Shown piece by piece: positions 10,397-19,002 of a stretch of 64,000 bases of DNA (its first letter is position 1; each line of letters starts with the position of its first letter). Source of the DNA: Nocardioides aromaticivorans (GTDB taxonomy: Bacteria > Actinomycetota > Actinomycetes > Propionibacteriales > Nocardioidaceae); NCBI RefSeq assembly GCF_013408525.1, contig NZ_JACBZM010000001.1, positions 4,785,001 to 4,849,000 on the forward strand. Direction: 5' to 3'. The position numbers and the translations under genes are program-made. Below the pieces are notes generated by a model. The model was not told the origin of the DNA. It worked only from the letters and a program-made list of their open reading frames with translations, and searched no databases.

Positions 10397-11193
10397 GCAC
10401 CGACAGCCCCGCCAACGAGCAGATCACCCGGGCGGACGTCTGCGCCGCCGCCATCGCCGACGCGTTCGCCGACGACGGCGAGATCTTCGGCAGCCCGATG
10501 GGGATGCTCCCCATGCTCGGCGTCCGGCTCGCCAAGCTCACCAGCAACCCCGACCTGGTGATCTCCGACGGCGAGTCGCTCTTCCTCTCCGGCGTCCCGC
10601 CGCTGTTCGCCAAGGGCGACGTGGTCGAGGGCTGGATCCCCTTCCGCCGCGTGTTCGACGTCGTCGCCTACGGCAAGCGCCACGTGATGATGGGTGCCAC
10701 GCAGGTCGACCGCCACGGCAACCAGAACATCTCCGCCATCGGCCCCTTCTCCCAGCCGAAGCGCCAGCTGCTCGGCTCGCGCGGGGCGCCCGGCAACACC
10801 GTGAACAACCGGACGTCGTACTGGGTCCCGAAGCACTCGCCCCGCGTCTTCGTCGAGCAGGTCGACATCGTCTCCGGGGTCGGCCCGAAGCGGGCCAGGG
10901 AGGCGGGTCCCGGCGCCGCCCGCTACAACGACATCCACCGGATCGTCAGCAACCTCGGTGTCTTCGACGTCAAGGGCGCCGACGACACGGTGCGGCTGCT
11001 GTCGGTGCACCCGGGCGTGAGCGTCGACGAGGTCGTCGAGGCCACCGGCTTCGCCCTCGACCTCCCCGCCGACCGCTCCGAGGTGCCCACGACCCGCGAG
11101 CCGTCGTACGAGGAGCTCGTGATCATCCGCGAGATGCTCGATCCCAAGGGCCTGCGCTTCCGCGAGGTCCCCGAGCCGGAGGCCGCGAAGTGA
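10393..11193 (+). CDS. ipdB: COCHEA-CoA hydrolase beta subunit IpdB
   Basis: A 266-residue partner of IpdA, also CoA-transferase-like (GSPMGMLPMLGVRLAKLT, GATQVDRHGNQN, GSRGAPGNTVNN). It begins at GTG 10393, overlapping the ipdA stop by 4 bases. The heteromer cleaves the ring by a retro-Claisen-type hydrolysis. Loss in mycobacteria causes toxic CoA-ester build-up, according to published work. The pairing and spacing leave little doubt on the assignment. Confidence 0.92.
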   Translation: MSTDSPANEQITRADVCAAAIADAFADDGEIFGSPMGMLPMLGVRLAKLTSNPDLVISDGESLFLSGVPPLFAKGDVVEGWIPFRRVFDVVAYGKRHVMMGATQVDRHGNQNISAIGPFSQPKRQLLGSRGAPGNTVNNRTSYWVPKHSPRVFVEQVDIVSGVGPKRAREAGPGAARYNDIHRIVSNLGVFDVKGADDTVRLLSVHPGVSVDEVVEATGFALDLPADRSEVPTTREPSYEELVIIREMLDPKGLRFREVPEPEAAK

Positions 11194-12257
11194 TCGGGCA
11201 GCAGCTCCGCACGCCGTTCACCGACCTCGTCGGCGTCCCGCACCCCGTCGTCCAGACCGGCATGGGCTGGGTCTCCGGTCCGCGCCTGGTCTCCGGCACC
11301 GCCAACGCCGACGGCCTCGGCATCCTGGCCTCCGCGACGATGACCTTCGCGGAGCTCGAGAAGGCGATCATCGAGACCAAGGGCCGCACCGACAAGCCGT
11401 TCGGCGTCAACCTGCGCGCCGACGCGAGCGACGCCGCCGACCGCTGCCAGCTGCTCATCGACCACGGCGTCAAGGTCGCCTCCTTCGCGCTGGCCCCCAA
11501 GCCGGAGCTGATCGCCAAGCTGAAGGAGCACGACATCGTCGTGATGCCGTCGATCGGCGCGGCGAAGCACGCGAAGAAGGTCGCCTCGTGGGGCGCGGAC
11601 GCCGTGATGGTCCAAGGCGGCGAGGGAGGCGGCCACACCGGCCCCATCCCCACCACCCTGCTGCTGCCGACCGTGCTCGACGCCGTCGACATCCCGGTCA
11701 TCGCGGCCGGCGGGTTCTTCGACGGGCGCGGCCTCGCGGCCGCCCTGTCGTACGGCGCCGCCGGCGTCGGCATGGGCACCCGCTTCCTGCTCACCCAGGA
11801 CTCCGCCGTGCCCGACGCGGTCAAGCAGCTCTACCTCGACCGCGGCCTCACCGACACCGTCGTCACCGCCAAGGTCGACGGCATGCCGCACCGCATGCTG
11901 CGCACCGATCTCGTCGAGTCCCTGGAGGAGACCTCCGCCGTCCGGCGCCTCGGCCCGACGGCCCGCCGCACGCTGGAGTTCAAGAGGTCGTCCGGGATGT
12001 CGTGGACCGCGCTCCTCAAGGACGGCCGGGCCATGAAGAAGGCGCAGGGCCGCACGCTCGGGCAGATGGCCCTCGCCGCCAACACGCCGACCATGCTCCG
12101 CGCCGGCCTCGTCGAGGGCGACACCTCCGCGGGCGTGCTCGCGAGCGGCCAGGTCGTCGGCGTCATCGACGACCTGCCGACCTGCGAGGAGCTGGTCGAC
12201 CGGATCGTCGTCCAGGCTGCCGCGGAGCTGAAGCGCGCGTCGTCGTACGTCGTGTGA
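11190..12257 (+). CDS. ipdC: Flavin-dependent reductase/dehydrogenase IpdC
   Basis: A 355-residue protein of the nitronate-monooxygenase/2-enoyl reductase TIM-barrel family. It shows PVVQTGMGWVSG at the N-terminus, VQGGEGGGHTG (about 150) at the FMN phosphate site, AAGGFFDGRGLAAAL, and GAAGVGMGTRFLLT. IpdC acts on the HIC-CoA bicycle to introduce the double bond needed before EchA20 opens ring D. It begins GTGATC with a 4-base overlap on ipdB, and is the last gene of the echA20-ipdABC operon. Confidence 0.9.
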   Translation: MIGQQLRTPFTDLVGVPHPVVQTGMGWVSGPRLVSGTANADGLGILASATMTFAELEKAIIETKGRTDKPFGVNLRADASDAADRCQLLIDHGVKVASFALAPKPELIAKLKEHDIVVMPSIGAAKHAKKVASWGADAVMVQGGEGGGHTGPIPTTLLLPTVLDAVDIPVIAAGGFFDGRGLAAALSYGAAGVGMGTRFLLTQDSAVPDAVKQLYLDRGLTDTVVTAKVDGMPHRMLRTDLVESLEETSAVRRLGPTARRTLEFKRSSGMSWTALLKDGRAMKKAQGRTLGQMALAANTPTMLRAGLVEGDTSAGVLASGQVVGVIDDLPTCEELVDRIVVQAAAELKRASSYVV

Positions 12258-12279
12258 GGCTGCGCCTTGCGGCCGGCGC

Positions 12280-12825
12280 TCAGCTCTCGGGGCCGAGCAC
12301 CTCGCCGCACCCGCAGGCGGCCTGGATCGCCGGAGCCAGGTCGACATTCGAGCCGGTCGTCTTGACGTAGGCCTCGCCCGGGATGTGGAACACGGCCCGC
12401 CCGACCAGGTCGTCGGTGGCCGCGGCGAAGTTGTCGGCGTAGTTGTCGGCACCGACGACGTAGTCGAAGCGCGGGATCCCCGCGCAGACGAAGCGGACGT
12501 ACTCCCCGTCGGCCGACGAGCCGATGCTCTTGTCCTCCGTCTCACCGGTCTCGCAGGAGGACCGATCACCGTCGGAGGTGCTGGCCAGCCAGAGCGCCTT
12601 CACCTCCTCGTACGACGGCAGTTCGCCCGCGGCACCCGGATCGGCGGCGCCGGTGTCGTCGCTCGACCCGGCAGGGGGCGAGGTGGGATCCGACGTGGCA
12701 TCAGAAGCCCCCTGGCTCGTGGCCTCCGAGGTGGGATCCTCCGCGGCGTCGCCGTCATCGGAGCCGCAGGCCGCCGAGGCCAGGAAGAAGAGGACGGTGA
12801 CGCTGGTCGTGGCAAGACGTCGCAC
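12280..12825 (-). CDS. Secreted lipoprotein of unknown function
   Basis: A 181-residue protein with a signal peptide and lipobox LASAAC, so Cys19 is the likely lipidated residue. A Ser/Thr/Asp-rich spacer (about 20-70) leads to a compact domain with four further cysteines (CETGET, VCAGIP, ACGCGE), probably forming disulphides outside the cell. It lies convergent to ipdC and is not part of the mycobacterial steroid locus. I do not recognise the domain. Confidence 0.8.
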   Translation of the reverse strand: MRRLATTSVTVLFFLASAACGSDDGDAAEDPTSEATSQGASDATSDPTSPPAGSSDDTGAADPGAAGELPSYEEVKALWLASTSDGDRSSCETGETEDKSIGSSADGEYVRFVCAGIPRFDYVVGADNYADNFAAATDDLVGRAVFHIPGEAYVKTTGSNVDLAPAIQAACGCGEVLGPES

Positions 12826-12951
12826 GGGAGGTCCTTCCGAGGGGGTGGCAGGAGGCTAGCGCGCCGCCCGGGTCGTCCGTGGCGCTTTGCCGGCAACCCA
12901 GCGGCCGCCTGTGTCGGCCCCCTCCCCTAGGGTCACCCGGGTGATCCACCG

Positions 12952-13191
12952 ATGAGCAAGCTCGATGCAGTGCGCGCGATGCGCGAGGCCCGCTACGCCG
13001 AGGCGCAGACGCGCGCGGGGGCGGCGAGGCCCGCACCCCGACGGGCCCCCGGGCCTGCCTCGAAGCCCAGCATTTCTCCGGCTCCCGAGCCGACGGCGAG
13101 CGACGAGGAGCTGTGCGGCCACCGCAACATCGGCGGCCGCACCTGCACCCGCGAGCGCGGGCACGCGGCGAAGACCCACCGCTACGGCTGA
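12952..13191 (+). CDS. Small basic protein with C-terminal Cys/His motif
   Basis: A 79-residue protein. The N-terminus is helical and basic (MSKLDAVRAMREARYAEAQ). A Pro/Ala-rich linker leads to the C-terminal segment ELCGHRNIGGRTCTRERGH, with a Cys-x-His, Cys and His arrangement that could bind zinc. The next gene on the opposite strand overlaps its 3' end by 10 bases. The function is unknown. Confidence 0.6.
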   Translation: MSKLDAVRAMREARYAEAQTRAGAARPAPRRAPGPASKPSISPAPEPTASDEELCGHRNIGGRTCTRERGHAAKTHRYG

Positions 13192-14189
13192 TCGAGCGGG
13201 CGCTGGTAGGCCCACTCGCGGCCCATCACCCGGTAGCCGAGGACCTCGTTGACCCCGATCATGTGGTCGTTGGACTCGGCGTTCCACGTGTCGATGAGCT
13301 GGAGCTGCGGCTCCTCGGCCGCGAGCCAGCGCAGCATGTCGGTCTTGAGGAGGAGCCCGAGGCGGTGGCCGCGGTGCGCGCGCGTGACCGAGGTGTCGTG
13401 CTGGTGGCCCCGCTCGGGGTGGTCGATCTCGACGGCGACGACCGTCTGCGCCGCGAGGTCGCCGGTCGGCAGGTGCCGGGCGACCAGGCGGTAGAGGCGC
13501 TCGCGGCGTCCTGCTGCGGCCACCTCGTAGGCCCGCATCCGGGCCCCGGTGAAGACCTCGTCCTCGTAGTCGAGGTCGTCGAGCGGGGCGTCGTTGATCG
13601 CGGCGGCCATCTCGGCCAACGCGTCGAGCCGGTCGTCCGGCGTCGGGACCGGCCACCTCTCGATCACGTAGTCGGCGCCGTACGGGAGCGCGTTGTCGTA
13701 GCGCCGGGTCAGCTCGGCCCAGTCGACGTCGGCGAGGACCTGCCGACGGTTGATCGACGCCAGCTTGCGCTCGAACCCGTGGTGCGTGGCGAACGCGTGG
13801 CCGGCCTCGGTGTCCCACGCGTCGGCGACGATGCTCGTGCGGCCGAGACCACGTGCCTCCTCGAGCAGGTGGGTCAGCATCGTCGTACCGTGCCCGCGGC
13901 GACGGTGTGCCGGATGCACCTCCACGTGGATGAAGGCCAGGTCGAGGTTGTCGTACTCGCTCGTGGCCAGCGAGCCCCACGTCACCGCCTCCCCGTCGCT
14001 GGTGCCGAGGTACGGCGTCTCCGGCTCACCGTCCCAGCCGTGCTCGAAGCGGTCGGCGCCCTGACGTGCCGTCGTGGGGTGCGACCACGGCGCGTCGACC
14101 GCGGCTGCGGCGTTGACCAGGTCGGCCCACTGCTCGAGCTCGGCGACGTCGTCGGGCCGGAAGGGCTTGATGTCCATACCGGCCAGCAT
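13182..14189 (-). CDS. GNAT-family N-acetyltransferase with two GNAT modules
   Basis: A 335-residue protein. The N-terminal GNAT module has the acetyl-CoA loop VEVHPAHRRRGHGTTML (about 88-104). A second, more diverged module (about 170-325) has TRAHRGHRLGLLLKTDML. Double-GNAT proteins of this length in actinobacteria include mycothiol-synthase-like and aminoglycoside-type enzymes, but the acceptor cannot be read from the sequence. An in-frame ATG at 14177 (MDIKPFRP) is an equally good start, since neither has a strong ribosome site. Confidence 0.8.
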   Translation of the reverse strand: MLAGMDIKPFRPDDVAELEQWADLVNAAAAVDAPWSHPTTARQGADRFEHGWDGEPETPYLGTSDGEAVTWGSLATSEYDNLDLAFIHVEVHPAHRRRGHGTTMLTHLLEEARGLGRTSIVADAWDTEAGHAFATHHGFERKLASINRRQVLADVDWAELTRRYDNALPYGADYVIERWPVPTPDDRLDALAEMAAAINDAPLDDLDYEDEVFTGARMRAYEVAAAGRRERLYRLVARHLPTGDLAAQTVVAVEIDHPERGHQHDTSVTRAHRGHRLGLLLKTDMLRWLAAEEPQLQLIDTWNAESNDHMIGVNEVLGYRVMGREWAYQRPLDQP

Positions 14190-14230
14190 GCGACGCCGGA
14201 GGGCCGCTCGCCACTGGATATCCTTGGGCG

Positions 14231-14578
14231 GTGAACCAGCAGTCCCCCGCGCGCCGGCGCCACCTGATGGACCCGAACGCGCCCCGCAAGGCTCCTGACC
14301 CGAAGGACCTCGAGCGGCTGCAGCGGGTGCAGCGCCGGGTCATGTCGGTGCTGCTGGTCACCACGGTCCTGCACCTCTCCGTCGGCCTGGTGATCGCGGC
14401 CGACCACGTCGACGAGGACCGACTCGACGCGCGCATCGGGCTGAACGTCATCGCGACCGCGTTCATGGTCGGCGGCATCGCGGCCACGCTGCTGATCAAC
14501 CACAGGTCGTGGAAGTCGCCGTGGCTGCTGCTCGGCCTGCTGCCCGGCATCGTCGGCATCTGGTGGACGGTGCTCTGA
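14231..14578 (+). CDS. Small three-helix membrane protein
   Basis: A 115-residue protein with a basic N-terminus and three predicted membrane segments (about 37-58, 73-90, 95-115). The GTG start is 6 bases after TATCCT, a TANNNT -10, and lacks a Shine-Dalgarno, so it is probably leaderless. I do not recognise the family. Confidence 0.7.
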   Translation: MNQQSPARRRHLMDPNAPRKAPDPKDLERLQRVQRRVMSVLLVTTVLHLSVGLVIAADHVDEDRLDARIGLNVIATAFMVGGIAATLLINHRSWKSPWLLLGLLPGIVGIWWTVL

Positions 14579-14597
14579 GCCGGCCCGGCAGGCCCGG

Positions 14598-15431
14598 TCA
14601 GTCGACCAGCTCGACCTCGTAGAGGTCGTCGACCCCGTCCCCGACGGAGAACGCCCATCCCACGGGCAGCGCGAGCCGGGCCAGGATGTCCGGGTGCGCC
14701 CGTGACGCCTCCTGCACCGTCACGATGTCGAAGCCGACCGTCTGGGCCACGGCCTCGAAGTCGTCGCCGCGGAAGAAGACCCAGCCGGTGTCCCGTCGCT
14801 CGGGGGCCGGCTCGAACCGGGCCCCCTGCAGCACCCCGGACCCACCGGGCACGTCGCGCGCCAGCAGGGCGAGCCCGAACGGCGACGGTGGCTCGGCCCG
14901 GACACCCGCGCGGTCGCAGATCGCCTGCTGATCGCTTCGAATGCGCGGGCGGGCGCCCGGGTCGACGGGCGTGGCGGAACCCGCCGGTCGCTCGTCCTGG
15001 GCCGCCATGCGCTCGGCGAAGGCGAGGTGCTCGGCCAGCTCGGGGCGCACGTCCCCCGTGGCGATCAGGTGGGTCAGGGGCAGGCTCAGCGGATCGAGCA
15101 CCTCCAGGCTGGTGTGGGTGGCGTAGGGCTGGTTGTCGAGCAGGCACGCGACCCGATCCCCCTGCCGCCCCGTGACGACCGCCCACATCCGCTCGACATG
15201 CGTCACGAGCACCGGCGCACCCGAGGGGTCGTAGGGCGCGAGGCCGTCGCGCGAGAAGTCCGCGATGTCGACCAGCCGGAACATGGCGCGCACGAGACTG
15301 CCCGGCTGCAGCCGGTCCAGGTCGTCGGCGCTGGGCAGCTCGAAGGTGTCCGGGTGCTCGGCGGCCGTGGGGCGGGGATCCACGAGCTCCCACCCGCCGC
15401 GCGCCAACAGGTCCCCGAGATCCGCGTCCAT
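14598..15431 (-). CDS. Hypothetical cytoplasmic protein, possible DUF2185 C-terminus
   Basis: A 277-residue acidic protein without signal or membrane segments. The N-terminal part (about 35-130) holds a barrel-like pattern (RAMFRLVDIADF, RMWAVVTGRQGDRVACLLDNQP). The C-terminal segment FGLALLARDVPGG...TGWVFFRGDDFE resembles the DUF2185/Imm33-type immunity fold, but this is only a weak likeness. No toxin gene is adjacent. The function is unknown. Confidence 0.65.
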   Translation of the reverse strand: MDADLGDLLARGGWELVDPRPTAAEHPDTFELPSADDLDRLQPGSLVRAMFRLVDIADFSRDGLAPYDPSGAPVLVTHVERMWAVVTGRQGDRVACLLDNQPYATHTSLEVLDPLSLPLTHLIATGDVRPELAEHLAFAERMAAQDERPAGSATPVDPGARPRIRSDQQAICDRAGVRAEPPSPFGLALLARDVPGGSGVLQGARFEPAPERRDTGWVFFRGDDFEAVAQTVGFDIVTVQEASRAHPDILARLALPVGWAFSVGDGVDDLYEVELVD

Positions 15432-15486
15432 GCACCCATCGAACCACGCCGCTCAGGTCGCGCCCCCGGGTGCCGACGGGAACGGC

Positions 15487-16194
15487 ATGTCGACCTCGCG
15501 CCCGGCCACGACCGCAGCAGAGGTGCACCCGGCGCTGCTGCAGGCCGTCGCGATGACGCTGCGTCCCACCGTGGGCGAGCCGGTGGACGTCGAGACGCGA
15601 GTCCTCGACGTGGAGCCGTACGGCGAGAGCGGCACCGCGCTGGTCGTGGCCTGCCCGGACGGGCTCGATCCCGACGAGCACCACTTCGACGCCAGCGTCA
15701 CCTGGACCTATCCCCTCGGCCGGATGGTCTGCCCGGTCAGCACCCGGCCGGCCCAGCGCCACTACGGCCGAGTCTGGCTGCTGCGCCCGTCCGCCGCGCC
15801 CACGCGGCTCCAGCAGCGCACCTTCTTCCGCGCCCGGCTGGCGGTCCCGGTCGCCCTGACCTGGCCGCTCCCCACCGACGAGGCCGCGGACGACGACGAG
15901 GCGGACGAGCACGCCACTGCGCCGACCAGCCTGCTCGGGGTCGCGGTCGACCTCAGCGAGGGCGGTGTGCTGGCCGCGACGCAGGGCCCGGTCCCCGATC
16001 CCGGCACGCGGGTCGAGGCGACCATCCGCATCGACGGCGACAACCTCGCCCAGCCGGCCCGGGTGGTCCGCCACGTCCGGTTCGCGGGCGGCGGCGTGGG
16101 CGTCGCGGTCTCGTTCGCCGACCCGACCGTCCACGGCGACCGGATCCGGCGTGCCGTTTTCGAGACCGAGCGCCGGCGCCGCCGGCCGCGCTGA
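15487..16194 (+). CDS. PilZ-domain protein (c-di-GMP receptor)
   Basis: A 235-residue protein. The N-terminal YcgR-like barrel (about 20-110) leads to a PilZ domain with RTFFRARLAVPVAL, including the Arg motif, and DLSEGGVL, matching D/NxSxxG. These are the two sequence elements that bind cyclic di-GMP. An acidic insert (about 135-150, DEAADDDEADE) sits inside the domain. It probably links c-di-GMP to an envelope process, with the partner unknown. The start ATG was chosen because residues before it lack domain character. Confidence 0.85.
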   Translation: MSTSRPATTAAEVHPALLQAVAMTLRPTVGEPVDVETRVLDVEPYGESGTALVVACPDGLDPDEHHFDASVTWTYPLGRMVCPVSTRPAQRHYGRVWLLRPSAAPTRLQQRTFFRARLAVPVALTWPLPTDEAADDDEADEHATAPTSLLGVAVDLSEGGVLAATQGPVPDPGTRVEATIRIDGDNLAQPARVVRHVRFAGGGVGVAVSFADPTVHGDRIRRAVFETERRRRRPR

Positions 16195-16207
16195 GCGGCC
16201 AGGCGGC

Positions 16208-16384
16208 TCAGGCGGCGTGGCGGTGGTGGGTCAGCTCGGCGACCCCGCCGGCGAGGCGTCGTACACCGTGCTCGTCGGTGGAGCCGCGCGACCAGAGCGC
16301 GGCGATCGAGCGGCCGGCGAGATAGCCGATGGCATACGTCCCGAGGACGACCAGCGGGATCTGCTCCGCGCGTCGGTGGTTCAT
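16208..16384 (-). CDS. Small 58-residue protein
   Basis: A short reading frame beginning MNHRRAEQIPLVVLG, with one short hydrophobic stretch (about 10-30, including YAIGYLAGRSIAALW) and a His-rich end. A purine-rich GGAGAGGGGGA sequence lies before the ATG. It fills the gap between the convergent PilZ and fadA6 genes. No family is recognised, and it could be non-coding. Confidence 0.45.
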   Translation of the reverse strand: MNHRRAEQIPLVVLGTYAIGYLAGRSIAALWSRGSTDEHGVRRLAGGVAELTHHRHAA

Positions 16385-16453
16385 GACGTCCCCCTCTCCC
16401 CGTGTCCGGTCCCATCGGCAGGACCGGGGCCGAGGTGAAGGAGACGGCCCGCG

Positions 16454-17620
16454 TCAGCCCAGGCGCTCGATGATGGTGACGTTGGCCTGGCCGCCGCCCT
16501 CGCACATCGTCTGCAGGCCGTAGCGACCGCCGGTGCGCTCGAGTTCGTTGAGCATCGTGGTCATCAGGCGGGTGCCGGTGGCCCCGATCGGGTGACCCAG
16601 CGCGATGCCGCCGCCGTTGACGTTGACCTTCTCGTGCGGCGCGCCGGTCTCCTTCATCCACGCCAGCGCGACGGACGCGAACGCCTCGTTGCACTCGAAG
16701 AGGTCGATGTCGTCGATCGCGATGCCGGACTTCTGCACGGCGTGCTTGGTCGCGTTGATCGGACCGGTGAGCATCCAGACCGGGTCGTCGCCGCGGACGG
16801 ACAGGTGGACGATCCGGGCCCGGGGCGTCAGCCCGTGGTCCTTCACGGCCTGCTCGGAGGCGATGAGCATCGCGGAGGACGCGTCGCAGATCTGCGAGGC
16901 GACGCCGGCCGTGATCCGACCCCCCGGAGCCAGCGGCTCGAGTCCGGCCATCTTCTCGAGCGAGGTCTCGCGCGGGCACTGGTCGGTGTCGAAGACGGTG
17001 CCGTCCTCGAGGGTGAGCGGGATGATCTCGTTGGCGAAGCGTCCCTCGGCGATCGCGGTCCGGGCCCGCTCGTGCGAGGCGAGCGCGAACCGCTCCATCT
17101 CCTCGCGGGAGATGTCCCACTTCTCGGCGATCATCTCGGCCGAGCGGAACTGGCTGACCTCCTGGTCGCCGTACCGCTTGAGCCAGCCGGGTGACTCGGC
17201 GAAGGGGGTGGAGAAGCCGTACTGCTGGCCGACGAGCATCGCGGCCGAGATCGGGATGGCGCTCATGTTCTGCACGCCACCCGCGACGACGAGGTCCTGG
17301 GTGCCGGACAGGACGCCCTGCGCGGCGAAGTGGACGGCCTGCTGGGACGAGCCGCACTGACGGTCGATCGTCACGCCCGGCACGTGGTCCGGGAGGCCGG
17401 CCACGAGCCACGCCGTACGGGCGATGTCGCCGGCCTGCGAGCCGATGGTGTCGCAGCAGCCGAGGATCACGTCGTCGACCGCGCCCGCGTCGACGCCGGT
17501 GCGCTCGACGAGCGCTGCCAGCGAGTGCGCGGCCAGGTCGGCGGAGTGGACGCCGGCGAGCGCGCCACCGCGCTTGCCGACCGCGGTGCGGACCGCGTCG
17601 ACGATGTAGGCCTCAGGCAT
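16454..17620 (-). CDS. fadA6: Thiolase FadA6, ring C/D degradation
   Basis: A 388-residue thiolase with Cys89 (DRQCGSSQQ), His343 (ALGHPIG) and Cys373 (MCEGGG). FadA6 cleaves the 3-oxoacyl-CoA formed after IpdAB ring opening, giving acetyl-CoA and MOODA-CoA. It overlaps the end of kstR2 by 8 bases at ATG 17620. An alternative ATG 12 bases earlier lacks a ribosome site. The order fadE30-ipdF-kstR2-fadA6 reproduces the mycobacterial block. Confidence 0.92.
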   Translation of the reverse strand: MPEAYIVDAVRTAVGKRGGALAGVHSADLAAHSLAALVERTGVDAGAVDDVILGCCDTIGSQAGDIARTAWLVAGLPDHVPGVTIDRQCGSSQQAVHFAAQGVLSGTQDLVVAGGVQNMSAIPISAAMLVGQQYGFSTPFAESPGWLKRYGDQEVSQFRSAEMIAEKWDISREEMERFALASHERARTAIAEGRFANEIIPLTLEDGTVFDTDQCPRETSLEKMAGLEPLAPGGRITAGVASQICDASSAMLIASEQAVKDHGLTPRARIVHLSVRGDDPVWMLTGPINATKHAVQKSGIAIDDIDLFECNEAFASVALAWMKETGAPHEKVNVNGGGIALGHPIGATGTRLMTTMLNELERTGGRYGLQTMCEGGGQANVTIIERLG

Positions 17621-18221
17621 TGCTAATCCCATCTAGGAGAATCCGGACGTACTGGTCGGCGACGGTCGTGTGGCTCAGGCCGCGGCCGGGGCGGTACCAC
17701 CGGACGGCGACCCACACGGTGTCGCGGATGAAGCGGTAGGTCAGCGTGACGTCGAGGTCGGGGCGCAGCACGCCCGTGCGCACGCCCTCCTCGATCAGCG
17801 TCACCCACACCTGCCGGGACTGGGTGTTGCGGTCGGCGAGGTAGCCGAACCGCTCGAAGGTGCCGAGGTGGTCGGCGTCGTTCTGGAAGATCGCCACCTC
17901 GTGCGGGTGCTGGTCGATCGCCTCGAAGGAGACCCGGACGGCCCGCTCCAGCTTGGTCCGGGCGTCGTCGCCGCTGGCGAGGATCTCGTCGTACTTGCCG
18001 AAGAGCTCCTCCTGGAAGGGCACGAGCAGCTCGTCGACCATCGACTCCTTGGAGTCGAAGTGGTGGTAGAGGCTGCCGGAGAGGATGCCCGCGGCGTCGG
18101 CGATGTCGCGCACCGTCGTGTTGCGGAAGCCCTTCTCCGCGAAGAGCTCCGCGGCGATCGCGAGCAGCTGCTCGCGCCGCGTCGGCGTGCCGTTGGACTC
18201 AGGCGTGCTGGCTGCTGACAC
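17613..18221 (-). CDS. kstR2: TetR-family repressor KstR2
   Basis: A 202-residue TetR regulator with an N-terminal helix-turn-helix (about 16-62: REQLLAIAAELFAEKGFRNTTVRDIAD...SGSLYHHFDSKESM) and an all-helical ligand domain. KstR2 represses HIP-degradation genes and is released by HIP-CoA. Its GTG start overlaps the upstream SDR by 23 bases and it precedes fadA6. It is co-transcribed with its targets, so it should be autoregulated through the palindrome at 20224-20243. Confidence 0.92.
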   Translation of the reverse strand: MSAASTPESNGTPTRREQLLAIAAELFAEKGFRNTTVRDIADAAGILSGSLYHHFDSKESMVDELLVPFQEELFGKYDEILASGDDARTKLERAVRVSFEAIDQHPHEVAIFQNDADHLGTFERFGYLADRNTQSRQVWVTLIEEGVRTGVLRPDLDVTLTYRFIRDTVWVAVRWYRPGRGLSHTTVADQYVRILLDGISNA

Positions 18222-19002
18222 TGATCACCTCACCGGTCAGGTACGACGAGTAGTCGCTCGCGAGGAAAACCATCACGTTGGCAACCTCCCACGGCGCAGC
18301 CGCGCGACCAAAGGCCTCCCGCTGCTTGAGCTCCACCAGCAGCTCGGGCGAGGTCACCTTCTCGAGGAAGGGGTGCATCGCCAGGCTCGGGGAGACCGCG
18401 TTGACGCGGATGCCGTGCGGGGCCAGGTCGAGGGCGGAGCAGCGGGTCAGCGCCATCACACCGGCCTTGGCGGCGGCGTAGTGGGCCTGACCCTCCTGGG
18501 CGCGCCAGCCGATGACGGAGGCGTTGTTGACGATGACGCCCTTCTTGCCGGCGGCCACGAAGCGCTGGCCGACCGCCCGGGTGGCGCGCATGGTGCCGGT
18601 GAGGGTGATGTCGATGACGCGGTTCCAGGTCTCGTCGGTGACCTCGAGGATCGAGTCGGTGCCGCCCAGGCCGGCGTTGTTGACCATGACGTCGACGCCG
18701 CCGAACTCCTCGGCCGCGTCGAGGAGGGCCTGGATGTCCTCCTCCTTCGTCACGTTGCAGACGAGCTGGCGGACCCGGTCGGCGCCGAACTCGGCGGCCA
18801 GCGCCTCCTCGGCCTCTGCGAGGCGGCGCTCGTGGGTGTCACTGAAGACGACCGCCTTCGCGCCCTCCTCCAGCGCCCGTCGTACGACGGCGGCGCCGAT
18901 GCCGGCACCGGCGGCAGCCGTCACGACGACGACCTTGCCGGCCAGCAGGTCGTGCCCGGGGACGTAGTCGGGGGTGGGCTGCTCGGGACGGAGCTGGGTC
19001 AT
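18199..19002 (-). CDS. ipdF: Short-chain dehydrogenase IpdF
   Basis: A 267-residue SDR with an altered cofactor loop TAAAGAGIG (about 29-37), NNAG (about 112), the catalytic serine (VNNASV) and YAAAKAG. By position (Rv3559c equivalent) it oxidises the C5 hydroxyl of 5-OH-HIC-CoA, or a closely related step. The ATG shares one base with the fadE30 stop (TGATG). The ligand is inferred from context. Confidence 0.85.
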   Translation of the reverse strand: MTQLRPEQPTPDYVPGHDLLAGKVVVVTAAAGAGIGAAVVRRALEEGAKAVVFSDTHERRLAEAEEALAAEFGADRVRQLVCNVTKEEDIQALLDAAEEFGGVDVMVNNAGLGGTDSILEVTDETWNRVIDITLTGTMRATRAVGQRFVAAGKKGVIVNNASVIGWRAQEGQAHYAAAKAGVMALTRCSALDLAPHGIRVNAVSPSLAMHPFLEKVTSPELLVELKQREAFGRAAAPWEVANVMVFLASDYSSYLTGEVISVSSQHA

